Positions 1 to 8,868 of a DNA stretch of 36,645 bases are shown piece after piece (the stretch's first letter is position 1; the number at the start of each line of letters is the position of its first letter). Under the pieces are notes generated by a model. It made no database searches, was not told the origin of the DNA, and saw only the letters and a program-made list of their open reading frames with translations. The position numbers were made by a program, and so were the translations under genes. The DNA comes from SAR116 cluster bacterium AG-325-I21 (lineage in GTDB: Bacteria > Pseudomonadota > Alphaproteobacteria > Puniceispirillales > Puniceispirillaceae): positions 1-36,645 of the forward strand of contig QBYK01000016.1 of assembly GCA_003282865.1 (NCBI GenBank). The letters run 5' to 3'.

Positions 1-1824
1 CAATCGCGAGAGCCATCGGTGATCACAACAGTGTTGAAGTTGTGGCCCTATATTTGGCCGCGCGATCACCCACGGCTCAAACGCCGAGTCTTTGTGGCCC
101 TACTTTTTTTGGTGGCCGCCAAGGTGGCAACGGCAATGGTTCCGTTCTTTTTTAAATTTGTTACCGATGTACTGACTGGCAATGATCTGGACTTGCCAAC
201 GGTGCCTCTTTTTTTGCTGACGCCATTAATGCTTGTCATTGGCTTTATTTCCATGCGGGTCATGACTATTGGATTTAACCAGCTTAGGGATGCTTTATTT
301 GCCCGTGTCGGCCAGCATGCAGTCCGCCAGCTTGCTTTTCGGACATTTACGCACATTCACAAATTGTCATTGAGGTTCCATCTTGAGCGGCGAACGGGTG
401 GTTTGTCTCGTGTAATTGAGCGCGGTACTAAAGGTATTGAGAGCATCGTTCGTTATACTATTTTGAACAGCCTTCCGGTGGTGCTCGAATTTGCACTTTA
501 TGCGGGAATATTTTTTTATTATTTTGGATTTCTCTATGTGATTGTGATTGCGGTTACAGTGATCATCTACAGTGGCTATACAATCAAAACTAGCGATTGG
601 CGAACGCGTATACGGCGCGCAATGAATGAAGCCGATACGGCCGCCCATGCCAAGGCGGTAGACTCTTTGCTGAATTTTGAAACAGTAAAATATTTTGGCA
701 ATGAAACGGCTGAAGCGCAACGGTTTGATCGATCCATGCAGCAATATGAAGCGTCGGCAACTCGGTCATCTACATCTCTTGGCTGGCTGAATTTTGGGCA
801 GTCGACAATTTTTGCTATTGGTATGCTGATAATAATGCTGCTTTCAGCTCGTGCGGTGCAAAATGGAACACAAACAGTTGGTGATTTTGTTTTGATCCAC
901 TTGTTCTTGCTTCAGCTTTCCCAGCCGCTGAATTTCATCGGCGGGGTGTATCGCGAAATTCGGCAATCTCTAACCGATCTAGAGGTGATGTTCTCCCTGA
1001 TGGAAGCGCCAATCGATATTGCGGATGTGCCTAATGCCCGGCCATTAAGACTTAATTCTGGTCATGTCCAGTTCAATAAGGTGCACTTCCACTATGGTTC
1101 GGGCCGACCTATTTTAAAAGATATTTCCTTTGAGATTCCGGCAGGCAAAACCGTTGCAATTGTAGGCCCATCTGGAGCAGGTAAGTCGACGATTTCGCGC
1201 CTTTTGTACCGATTTTACGATCTGGAGAAAGGCACCATCACCATTGATGGACAAGACATAAGTATGGTTCAGCAGGATAGTTTGCGTGCTACTATTGGGA
1301 TGGTGCCACAGGATACGGTGCTGTTTAATGATACGATTGAGTATAATATCCGATATGGAGCGTTAGATGCTAGTGAGGCGGAAATTGCCGAAGCGGCTGC
1401 ATACGCCAAGATTGATAAGTTTATTGCTAGCTTGCCAAAGGGCTTCGATACCGAGGTTGGTGAACGTGGGCTTAAGCTATCTGGTGGAGAAAAACAGCGG
1501 GTGGCAATTGCCCGCACGATTTTGAAATCACCCCCGATTTTGATCCTTGATGAAGCGACATCTGCTCTTGATACGCGCACCGAACAGGAAATCAAATCAG
1601 CTCTCGACATGGTGTCTAAAAATCGCACAACACTGGTAATTGCACACCGTCTTTCTACTGTAACTGACGCTGATGAAATTATTGTTCTTGATGCTGGATT
1701 GATTGCCGAGCGTGGCACACACCATGAATTGTTGGCCCAAAAAGGACTATACATGACCATGTGGAATCGTCAGCAGGCCGTATCTGATGCTCAACAAAGA
1801 TTGCGTGACCTTAGTCAGGTATGA
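1..1824 (+). CDS. Atm1/HMT1-type ABC exporter, fused permease-ATPase (5' end probably outside window)
   Basis: This is an inner-membrane half-transporter of the Atm1 class, whose members export glutathione-linked sulfur or metal species and support cytosolic Fe-S assembly. The first GTG lies at position 19, but the frame is open to base 1 and the family usually has some extra residues ahead of 'LWPYIWPRDHP', so the true start is probably upstream. Numbered from that GTG, about six membrane segments fill residues 25-310. The ATPase domain follows, with Walker A GPSGAGKS near 383-390, signature LSGGEKQR near 487, Walker B LILDEATSALD near 507 and an H-loop in 'VIAHRLST'. All nucleotide-binding motifs are intact. 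No operon partner is visible. The ABC exporter assignment is secure, while the Atm1 subclass rests on overall sequence resemblance. Confidence 0.9.
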   Translation, partial: QSREPSVITTVLKLWPYIWPRDHPRLKRRVFVALLFLVAAKVATAMVPFFFKFVTDVLTGNDLDLPTVPLFLLTPLMLVIGFISMRVMTIGFNQLRDALFARVGQHAVRQLAFRTFTHIHKLSLRFHLERRTGGLSRVIERGTKGIESIVRYTILNSLPVVLEFALYAGIFFYYFGFLYVIVIAVTVIIYSGYTIKTSDWRTRIRRAMNEADTAAHAKAVDSLLNFETVKYFGNETAEAQRFDRSMQQYEASATRSSTSLGWLNFGQSTIFAIGMLIIMLLSARAVQNGTQTVGDFVLIHLFLLQLSQPLNFIGGVYREIRQSLTDLEVMFSLMEAPIDIADVPNARPLRLNSGHVQFNKVHFHYGSGRPILKDISFEIPAGKTVAIVGPSGAGKSTISRLLYRFYDLEKGTITIDGQDISMVQQDSLRATIGMVPQDTVLFNDTIEYNIRYGALDASEAEIAEAAAYAKIDKFIASLPKGFDTEVGERGLKLSGGEKQRVAIARTILKSPPILILDEATSALDTRTEQEIKSALDMVSKNRTTLVIAHRLSTVTDADEIIVLDAGLIAERGTHHELLAQKGLYMTMWNRQQAVSDAQQRLRDLSQV

Positions 1825-2148
1825 AGATGAATTTTTTGAAGATGATTTAATTTGTTTTGTTGACGCGTGTGATTAGATTATCATCTATTCCCGGACGCAC
1901 AGTTTAGCTGTTAGACTATTGGGGGAAAGTTGCAGATTTGCAGGTTAAAAACTATCTATACTTCTATCACATTAAAAGCACTGTTGTGAATTAGTGGGTG
2001 ATCGATTACCCTTTGAGGAATTTTGCTATATCCAGTTGTCTTACCGTTTGATTTTTTTTATTCTTGTCAGCAACAAGCAATTGTTGAATGGGTGATATCC
2101 GCTGATTTTCACTTACCAATTGTCGGTCTCATGGAATAGGAAATTGTG
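1825..2148. other. Intergenic stretch without a recognised gene
   Basis: About 320 bases separate the ABC exporter from the CoA-transferase gene. I see no convincing open frame, tRNA or strong hairpin. Just before the downstream gene an AGGAA box (about 2138-2142) precedes the ATG at 2149. A promoter for the downstream gene is expected here, but I could not pick one with confidence. Confidence 0.5.
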
Positions 2149-3552
2149 ATGTCTGCATTTGATGAATTAATGGAGCTTCGTCCTTTATCCCCTCCCGATA
2201 ATGATGAGCTGGAAATCACTGGTTCAGATCCGGTTCTTGAGACCAAATTTCGTCTTGCTGAAACCGCGTCGGCGACGCTTGCGAGTGTTGGTGTTGCAGT
2301 CAACGACTTGTGGGAATTAAAAACAGGTCAACGCCAGTCTATCGCAATTAATTCAAGAGCGGCAACCGCGGCGTTATGTAGCAATAAATATCTGCAACTA
2401 CAAAATGAGAACGGTGGATTTGATGATTTCATTGATTCAAACCATGAGGCAAATCGTGCTTTAACGGATATGTACCTGACGAAGGATGGACGCTGGGTGC
2501 TTCCACATTTTGGTCTCAACAATCTACGTGAGCGCATGTTAAGCCTTTTGAAGGCAGATGCTGATAAGCAATCCATCGCCAAAGCTGTGGCAAAATGGGA
2601 TGCGCTTGAACTCGAAGTCGCGATGGATGAGGCGCGAGTTTGTGGTGGCATGATCCGTACTAATAAAGAGTGGATGGCAGAAAAACATGGCCAAGTATTA
2701 GGTGCGAAGCCGGTAGTTGAAATTATCAAGATAGGAGACAGCGCACCTGAAGCTATGCCAGAGGGGCCACGTCCTTTATCAGGAATAAGGGCGCTAGATC
2801 TAACCCGCATTCTGGCCGGCCCAATAACTGGTCGTACCCTTGCTGAACACGGCGCAGATGTTCTAATGGTTACGGCCCCGCATTTGCCGCAAGTTCCACC
2901 TTACGTTGGAGATACAAGCCACGGTAAGCGCAGCTGCTTTCTAGATTTGCGCAAAGAAAATGAGAGACAAGCCCTGCTGAGTCTAGTCAAAAGAAGTGAT
3001 GTTTTCTCGCAAGGATACCGGCCAGATAAACTTCGCCGATTGGGGTTTGGGCCAGATACCTTGGCCGCACTTCGGCCGGGATTAATCTATGTATCAATCA
3101 GTTGTTTTGGCGAGAGTGGTCCATTCAGTCACCGCGGCGGTTGGGAACAGATTGCACAAATCATGACAGGCATAGCCGCTGAGGGTATTCAAACTACACC
3201 AGAGTATAAGCCTAGAACGCTGCCAGTGGCAGCGAATGATTATATTACTGGCTATCTTGGTGCTTATGGGGTGCTCTTAGCCCTTGCGCGGCGTGCAAAT
3301 GAGGGCGGCAGTTATCATGTGCGAGTATCTTTGTGCCAAACAGCCATGATGATATATCGGCAGGGAAAAATTACCAGCTTACCTTGTAATTTATCGCTTT
3401 CGGCGGCTGAAATTGCCACGCTTTCTCAACAATCTAACTGCCATCTTGGTCACATACGTCATTTGGCTCCTCTTTTACAATTATCAGAAACGGCCCCACA
3501 TTGGACTTTACCAACGCCAAAATTGGGGTCAGACGCGCCCGCTTGGCTATAA
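2149..3552 (+). CDS. Class III (CaiB/BaiF family) CoA-transferase, long form
   Basis: The family moves CoA between acyl-CoA and free carboxylates in the cytosol. ATG at 2149 is preferred over the adjacent GTG at 2146 because an AGGAA ribosome site sits 6-7 bases upstream. The canonical CaiB/BaiF N-terminal motif ('RALDLTRILAGP', 214-225) begins only after about 210 residues. The long N-terminal part looks like a remnant or partner half of a second CoA-transferase domain. The block 'LIYVSISCFGESGPFSHRGGWEQ' (written here as a motif near 312-334) has Glu333 where racemase and transferase members carry the catalytic Asp. The C-terminus ('GHIRHLAPLLQLSETAPHW') matches the ending of complete family members, so the gene appears whole. 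The substrate is unknown. The gene is convergent with the thiamine-diphosphate enzyme. Confidence 0.82.
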   Translation: MSAFDELMELRPLSPPDNDELEITGSDPVLETKFRLAETASATLASVGVAVNDLWELKTGQRQSIAINSRAATAALCSNKYLQLQNENGGFDDFIDSNHEANRALTDMYLTKDGRWVLPHFGLNNLRERMLSLLKADADKQSIAKAVAKWDALELEVAMDEARVCGGMIRTNKEWMAEKHGQVLGAKPVVEIIKIGDSAPEAMPEGPRPLSGIRALDLTRILAGPITGRTLAEHGADVLMVTAPHLPQVPPYVGDTSHGKRSCFLDLRKENERQALLSLVKRSDVFSQGYRPDKLRRLGFGPDTLAALRPGLIYVSISCFGESGPFSHRGGWEQIAQIMTGIAAEGIQTTPEYKPRTLPVAANDYITGYLGAYGVLLALARRANEGGSYHVRVSLCQTAMMIYRQGKITSLPCNLSLSAAEIATLSQQSNCHLGHIRHLAPLLQLSETAPHWTLPTPKLGSDAPAWL

Positions 3553-3701
3553 AAAATTTGGCGCAGAGATAAAAACCAATGTCACGGTATCATCGTGGTC
3601 GTTTGCTGTTATCAGTTTCAATTTGGTAATCATCATGCGATCGCATAAATCATATCGTCGCTTAAGTCTTCCCTTGTTTAACTTCTTCAAACATGAATCG
3701 A

Positions 3702-5315
3702 TTATAATTCTCGCAGTGCATTGAACTGATCTATATAGCCGGTGGCGTCAATTTTTACACCAATGACTGTAGTTTCTTTACTTTTAAGAGCGTATCCAAG
3801 CGCGGTAAAAAGCGCAGCTTCATTATCTACTGAAGTGCCATTGGCACCAAAGCCTCGAGCTAAATGCTCCCAATCGATACCACCTAGATGTATTCCATAG
3901 GGATTGATACCTTTGATACTTTGTTTGGTTCGTATTAGACCAATCTCACCATCATCAAAGACTAAAATTATAATGGGTAGTTTTTCGCGCACCGATGTTT
4001 GGATTTCAGCAACCGCCATTAGTAAGCCGCCATCCCCAGTAAAAGCGATGATTGGTTTGTCCGGGTGAGCTAAGCGTGCTGCTAGAGCTCCTGGAATAGC
4101 AAACCCCATCGAACCAAGACCGTTTGACGTCAAGAAATTTCGAGGGGCGAAGCATTGCCACTTTTGAACGACTAGCAGTCGGCTTGCGCCAGCATCACAT
4201 GTGGCAATCGTATCACGCGGTAAAATTGTGCGGGCTATTTCTACAGCATGCTGGGGGGAGAGGCCATTCGATGGTGTATCTAAAGCTCTATGCACGCGGG
4301 TTCGGAAATTTCTAGCAGCATCTAGTCCCCAGTCGTTACCTTGTGGGATGATTGTTCGCAATATTTTCAATATAGAATCTAAATTGCCAATAACCTCTTC
4401 ATTGCAAGCAACCAATCCGTCAAGAGATGGATGGCTAGCAAGTGACAGAACCTTAGTTGGGTATGGCCAACCCTTTGGCTGTAGTTCCACGGCATCAAGT
4501 CCAATAGTCACAATGAGATCAGATTTTGAAACCAAATCACGTTCGATTAGCCCGCCTATTATACAGCCGGCGCGAAGTGGATGGTCTTCAATTATTGCGC
4601 CTTTACATTTTGATGTCGTAAGAACTGGCGTTCCAAGATGCTCTGCAAGCGACACCATAGACGAACTAGCGTTATCCCAAAAAGTCCCGAGCCCAACCAG
4701 TAATATTGGCTTGTCAGCAGCCTCGATCATCTCAGCGGCCTTTTCAAGGCCGCGCGGACTAGGTTCTGGGTGATTGTAATTGGGCATTAGGTTTGGCAAG
4801 TTTTGGACCAACCCAGCTTGTTTTTTTGTCTCACTTTGCGGTAGATCAAAATGCACAGGCCCAGGGGCATGGGCTGTTGCAATACGGATGGCTCGTCGCA
4901 TTTGTTGTTTTATAACATTGGCGTCAATAGCTGTTGACCATTTGACAATAGGCCGCATGATGGCTTGATGGTCAAGTCGCTGGCGAATACCGATCGCGTG
5001 TTCGGGACTTGAATATCTGTCAGTAATGGCAATTAGCGGAGCTCTGTCCAGAAAAGCGTGTGCAATACCGTTAACCATATTTGTTGCGCCTGGACCTCGT
5101 GTAGACAAACAAACCCCTGGGCTGCCGCTGATTTCTCCCCATGTAGAGGCTAGCATGGCGCCAGCGACTTCTTGTTTCATAAGTATGAAACGGATCCCCT
5201 GCGCCTTAGCTGCATCTATTAATTCAACCGACTCTCCGCCTGGGTGACCTACAATAAAGGGGGTTCCCATTTCTTTAATTGATGCGGCCATTTCTTGAAC
5301 AGTCGTCGTCGCCAT
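3702..5315 (-). CDS. Thiamine-diphosphate-dependent enzyme, acetolactate synthase-like
   Basis: The protein has the three-domain layout of acetolactate synthase, benzoylformate and oxalyl-CoA decarboxylases: an N-terminal Pyr domain with the cofactor-activating Glu49 ('MKQEVAGAMLA'), a central domain (about 190-325) and a C-terminal PP domain. The PP motif starts at GDGG (427-430) and ends with Asp454-Asp455 where the classical motif has Asn-Asn. That Asp still could hold Mg. 'STRGPGATNMVNG' (71-83) is typical of the family. Length (537) is normal. The gene lies downstream of tctA on the same strand after 208 bases, so it may process a 2-oxo or dicarboxylic acid brought in by that transporter. 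This link is inferred from position only. A regulatory-subunit gene is absent, which argues against true acetolactate synthase. Confidence 0.8.
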   Translation of the reverse strand: MATTTVQEMAASIKEMGTPFIVGHPGGESVELIDAAKAQGIRFILMKQEVAGAMLASTWGEISGSPGVCLSTRGPGATNMVNGIAHAFLDRAPLIAITDRYSSPEHAIGIRQRLDHQAIMRPIVKWSTAIDANVIKQQMRRAIRIATAHAPGPVHFDLPQSETKKQAGLVQNLPNLMPNYNHPEPSPRGLEKAAEMIEAADKPILLVGLGTFWDNASSSMVSLAEHLGTPVLTTSKCKGAIIEDHPLRAGCIIGGLIERDLVSKSDLIVTIGLDAVELQPKGWPYPTKVLSLASHPSLDGLVACNEEVIGNLDSILKILRTIIPQGNDWGLDAARNFRTRVHRALDTPSNGLSPQHAVEIARTILPRDTIATCDAGASRLLVVQKWQCFAPRNFLTSNGLGSMGFAIPGALAARLAHPDKPIIAFTGDGGLLMAVAEIQTSVREKLPIIILVFDDGEIGLIRTKQSIKGINPYGIHLGGIDWEHLARGFGANGTSVDNEAALFTALGYALKSKETTVIGVKIDATGYIDQFNALREL

Positions 5316-5396
5316 GGTGGGTTTTTACCTGCTTACTATTTTGTCTGGATCTGAGCATGATGGAATAAAGCCCACACGCTGTTTCCCAAAAATATC

Positions 5397-5425
5397 ATTT
5401 AACTTTTACCTCGACTCGTTATCAA
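5397..5425 (-). promoter_or_regulatory. Possible sigma70-type promoter of the thiamine-diphosphate enzyme gene
   Basis: Read on the minus strand, TTGATA (5425-5420) is followed after exactly 17 bases by TTAAAT (5402-5397), about 80 bases before the start codon at 5315. The match is five of six bases at -35 and four of six at -10. It would give the enzyme gene a start of its own, separate from the TTT operon. This is a pattern match only, in AT-rich sequence. Confidence 0.33.
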
Positions 5426-5523
5426 AATAATTTAAATAGGAACAGTAAAAGCTCGAATAGGCAAAAGTGTCGCCATGGTCCAACAAATCTCAATATTTGC
5501 GTTTCTGGGCGATAAAAAGGTGG

Positions 5524-7107
5524 CTATTCTAGTGTCACATCTTTGTTTTTTGACATCGATGACACTGCACGAATAATCACAACTGCTGCCCCTATCAAGA
5601 GAAATATTGGCGCGTATGAGAATTTGTTTTGATACTCAAAACTGAAGAATAGCCAGATACCATTATCAGAAATAATCATTGATTGGCGAAAAGCCTCTTC
5701 CATGCTTGAGGTCAGAACAAATGCAATTATGAACGCAGCCGCAGAAAAATTGGTTCGGCGCATACCATAACCAATGATTCCAAATAGAATTGCGAATCCT
5801 ACATCCCATATAGACGCTCTAGAGGAGTAGCTCGCCGCCAAAGAAATCATAAAAATGAATGGATACAGATATTGAGTAGGTAAGATAGCTATTGCCCGAC
5901 CAATCAAGGGTGCTGTGAAATAACCAATTATGGCATAACACGCTATCCCAACGAGGCCAGCAGCAAAAATTCCAAAAATAAATTCGCGAGGGCTCATCAA
6001 TTGTCCGGCTACAAATAAGGGAGGTTCAGTGGCAAAAATCTGGGGGCCAACCTGCAGGCCGTTAACAAGGAACATGCCGATTAAAACTGCTGCTATTGTT
6101 GAGCCTGGTATGCCAAGGGTTAACAGAGGTATCATTGAAGGGCCCGACACCGCATTGTTAGCAGATTCGGGGGCGGCAATGCCCTCAACAACGCCTGTAC
6201 CCCATTTGTCCTTGTTTTTTGCTTTACGTTTTTCTTCCCCATAAGCTACAAAACATGCCACAGAAGATCCTAAACCCGGCATCATACCGATCAGCGATCC
6301 ATAAATTGATGATCTAAACATCAACGGAAAACATCTCTTGAACTCTGGCCAGGTGAAATAGTGAGCGGTAGGATCGTCAAGTTTTGTTTTGTCGAGATCA
6401 ATCATCTTAACTTTGGCTGCTTTTTCAGCCTGGATAATAACCTCTGAGATTACAAAAACTCCGATAAGTAAGGGCACCAACGCCATCCCAGACTCAAGTT
6501 CATCAATTCCCATTGTCATTTTAAATTGACCAGTAATAGTATCTTCACCGATAAGGGCTATAACGGCACCAAATAGGGTTGAGATAATTCCTTTAATTAT
6601 GCTGTCACTAACAACGGAGCCAATGACGACAAAAGCCATGAGGTAGATGGCAAAGTTCTCTGGCGGACCAAATTTCTTTGTGAATGCGGCGATAGCGACC
6701 GCTCCGAATATCAGAATAATTTCGCCAAAATAGTCGCCATATGCCGAGGCAACAGTTGCGGTCTTAAGTGCTTTACCGGCTCGCCCAGACTGGGTCATGG
6801 GGTATCCATCTTGCATGGTTGCTGCTGATGCAGCGGTTCCTGGAGTATTGAATAAAATAGCAGCAATCGAGCCGCCATATCGACCAGATTTACCGATGAC
6901 ATAAAGAAAAGCCAATCCTGCCAGCCCACCTATTTCATCATTGTAGGCTATCAATATGGGTAACATCATCGCTATTGCCGCCGCCGCCGTGAGGCCCGGT
7001 AAAGCGCCAAATACAATGCCAACGAAGGCTGCTAACACCACGAAATAAATGGCGTAGGGGTCACTGAAAAGGGTTGCAAACCCGCCAATAATATCAGCAA
7101 AAACCAT
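5524..7107 (-). CDS. tctA: TTT transporter large permease subunit, system 1
   Basis: TctA is the 12-helix channel subunit of tripartite tricarboxylate transporters, secondary importers driven by an ion gradient and served by a periplasmic receptor. The protein (527 residues) is full length and very hydrophobic, with the two family-typical glycine/proline loops: 'GALPGLTAAAAIAMMLPI' near 33-50 and 'GMMPGLGSSVACFVAYGEEK' near 274-293. The start ATG at 7107 has a GGGGAA ribosome site that lies across the end of tctB, whose stop is six bases upstream. Gene order tctC-tctB-tctA is standard. The substrate cannot be read from the permease. Confidence 0.95.
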   Translation of the reverse strand: MVFADIIGGFATLFSDPYAIYFVVLAAFVGIVFGALPGLTAAAAIAMMLPILIAYNDEIGGLAGLAFLYVIGKSGRYGGSIAAILFNTPGTAASAATMQDGYPMTQSGRAGKALKTATVASAYGDYFGEIILIFGAVAIAAFTKKFGPPENFAIYLMAFVVIGSVVSDSIIKGIISTLFGAVIALIGEDTITGQFKMTMGIDELESGMALVPLLIGVFVISEVIIQAEKAAKVKMIDLDKTKLDDPTAHYFTWPEFKRCFPLMFRSSIYGSLIGMMPGLGSSVACFVAYGEEKRKAKNKDKWGTGVVEGIAAPESANNAVSGPSMIPLLTLGIPGSTIAAVLIGMFLVNGLQVGPQIFATEPPLFVAGQLMSPREFIFGIFAAGLVGIACYAIIGYFTAPLIGRAIAILPTQYLYPFIFMISLAASYSSRASIWDVGFAILFGIIGYGMRRTNFSAAAFIIAFVLTSSMEEAFRQSMIISDNGIWLFFSFEYQNKFSYAPIFLLIGAAVVIIRAVSSMSKNKDVTLE

Positions 7108-7113
7108 GTGGAT

Positions 7114-7620
7114 TTATTCCCCGCTAATCAATATTGTGTATGGACGTAAGTCAACCAGCACCCCACTAGGGTCGTTTAATCTCATAATACCCATAAATAA
7201 CCATTGCATAACAAAAGCCATCACGATGGCGCCAAACATTATTTTTAGATGCTCTCTTACGCCAAAAGCATAGAGCATGGATATATAAGTTACTATAATT
7301 GCAACAAAATATCCAAGCAGCCAGAAAGTAAGGACAAATAAGGAGCCACAGCCGACCACGAGCGTTATGCGCTTCAAGTTGCTCTCTAAAAAGCCATATC
7401 CCTCCTTGAGGTTCCCTGCTTTTCCGCGAAATGCCCTAAACGCTAGCCAGAGCCCGCCAAGAACCAGAGCAACAGCGAGGGTCATAGGCATTGTCCTAGG
7501 GCCCACAGCTTCTTTCGAAACTCCAATTGTGAATGCCTGATATACAAAAAATAGACCGATTAGTGATACAACCGCACTTACACCATATTCGATATTAGTT
7601 TTGTAACTTTCATTCGCCAT
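7114..7620 (-). CDS. tctB: TTT transporter small permease subunit, system 1
   Basis: This 168-residue protein has four hydrophobic segments (roughly 14-30, 43-60, 85-120 and 128-147), the size and layout of TctB (PF07331 family). Sequence is weakly conserved in this family, so the call leans on topology and on position between the receptor and TctA genes. A GGGG run ten bases before the ATG may serve as ribosome site. The gap to tctA is six bases, which suggests coupled translation. Confidence 0.88.
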   Translation of the reverse strand: MANESYKTNIEYGVSAVVSLIGLFFVYQAFTIGVSKEAVGPRTMPMTLAVALVLGGLWLAFRAFRGKAGNLKEGYGFLESNLKRITLVVGCGSLFVLTFWLLGYFVAIIVTYISMLYAFGVREHLKIMFGAIVMAFVMQWLFMGIMRLNDPSGVLVDLRPYTILISGE

Positions 7621-7670
7621 TTAAACCCCGGCTATCAGTTTCAAATTCTTGAAAAGTGGGCACTTTGAAT

Positions 7671-7711
7671 AAAAAAAGGGACAAGTTTCTCTAGTTCACC
7701 TGTCCCTTTTT
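7671..7711 (-). terminator. Stem-loop with U-tract between tctC and tctB, system 1
   Basis: An 11-base perfect stem (7673-7683 paired with 7701-7711, half-site AAAAAGGGACA) has a 17-base loop. In the direction of the operon it ends in seven U. It sits 18 bases after the tctC stop and before tctB. A leaky terminator or 3'-end stabiliser here would make the receptor more abundant than the permease, a common arrangement for binding-protein operons. Confidence 0.7.
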
Positions 7712-7729
7712 GACAATTTCTATGTAGTC

Positions 7730-8704
7730 TTATTGACTTGCAAGTATTTTTGCGACAACTGGACCCATTGTTTTGTACATTACATTCTGCGCGGCTACTG
7801 CTGCTTTTGCATCAGTTTCAAATGCTGCTAGGTTGTTTTTCTTCATAAACTTTTTAAAACCTTTGATGCCTGCAATGTGCTTGATGGCAGCTCCAACTTT
7901 TGTTTTGACCTCTTCAGGCACACCCTTTGGAGCGAATAGGCAGAACAAACCTGTAAAGTCCGCTCCTTCCATACCTTGTTCCGCAAATGTTGGTAGATCT
8001 TTCATTGTTGTGTCGCGGCCGGCGCCAGCTGTGGCCAATGGACGAATTGTGTCCTCAAAGCCCGCAATGGTATTATTGCCACCGAACACTGATTCTACAG
8101 ATTGAGAAACTAGCGCGGCACGGGCTTTAGAACCGCCTTTGAACGGGACCTTTTTATGTGGAATTCCGTAAGTGTCAAAGAAAAGATGCCCAATGCCAGA
8201 GTGCATTGTTGTGGCGCCCGATGTGCCCCAAGTATGGGTCTTTCCAGAAGCTTTTGCTGCGGCGATAAACTCGGCCATATTTTTTGCTGGGTTGGAAGTA
8301 TGAACCTGCAATGAGGTAACGAGCTGCGACATGCAACCTAAATTCACCCAATCATTTCTAACACTGTAAGGTGCGTCTTTACCCTTCGCTAATTCACCTA
8401 CGATAAATGTACCGATATTTATCATGTACAGTGTATGTCCATCGGCCTTTTCCTTCAGGACTTGTTTTGCCGCTTTCTGGCCAGAGGCGCCAGGAAGGTT
8501 AACAATATAGGCAGGCTGTCCACCCATTGACTCTGCTTCGTGCATGTATGACGCAAAGCCACGTGAGGTCGTATCTGTTCCACCACCGGCAGAAAATCCA
8601 ACCATAATCTTAATAGGTTTTTCAGGATAGGCCGCAAGTGCTGCACCTGATGTCAGAGTGAGAGCTGCTGCCGCGCTCAGCACAATTGATTTACGAATGC
8701 TCAT
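7730..8704 (-). CDS. tctC: TTT periplasmic solute receptor (Bug family), system 1
   Basis: This is the periplasmic substrate-binding protein of TTT system 1. I chose ATG at 8704 rather than the in-frame ATG at 8716 because GGAGG lies seven bases before it. The product (324 residues) begins with a typical signal peptide (MSIRKS, then a hydrophobic alanine-rich stretch, cleavage probably near residue 25, 'GAALA-AYPEKP'). The mature part opens with the Bug signature 'PIKIMVGFSAGGGTD', whose glycine loop binds a substrate carboxylate, and ends with the usual 'FKKFMKKNNL' region. Bug proteins bind varied carboxylates (citrate, dicarboxylates, aromatic acids), so the ligand stays open. It is divergent from the reductase gene at 8869. 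Confidence 0.93.
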   Translation of the reverse strand: MSIRKSIVLSAAAALTLTSGAALAAYPEKPIKIMVGFSAGGGTDTTSRGFASYMHEAESMGGQPAYIVNLPGASGQKAAKQVLKEKADGHTLYMINIGTFIVGELAKGKDAPYSVRNDWVNLGCMSQLVTSLQVHTSNPAKNMAEFIAAAKASGKTHTWGTSGATTMHSGIGHLFFDTYGIPHKKVPFKGGSKARAALVSQSVESVFGGNNTIAGFEDTIRPLATAGAGRDTTMKDLPTFAEQGMEGADFTGLFCLFAPKGVPEEVKTKVGAAIKHIAGIKGFKKFMKKNNLAAFETDAKAAVAAQNVMYKTMGPVVAKILASQ

Positions 8705-8868
8705 AAATTCCTCCAAAGCTATCTTTTAAATTTAATTTTTATTTTGACACCATATTTGTGGTTAGATAACGCATTTCTGTCAATGTAATTTTTAGTTTCG
8801 ATTGAATTTTGTGCCACAAAACCAATTTTTTTTTGGAAACACGTCTCAAATTACTTTTAGGTATAGAG

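Noticed and set aside
8744-8772. Perfect TTGACA upstream of the quinone-oxidoreductase-type gene
   Set aside because: No good -10 box stands at 16-18 bases; GATAAC comes after only 15. The AT-rich sequence makes a chance match likely.
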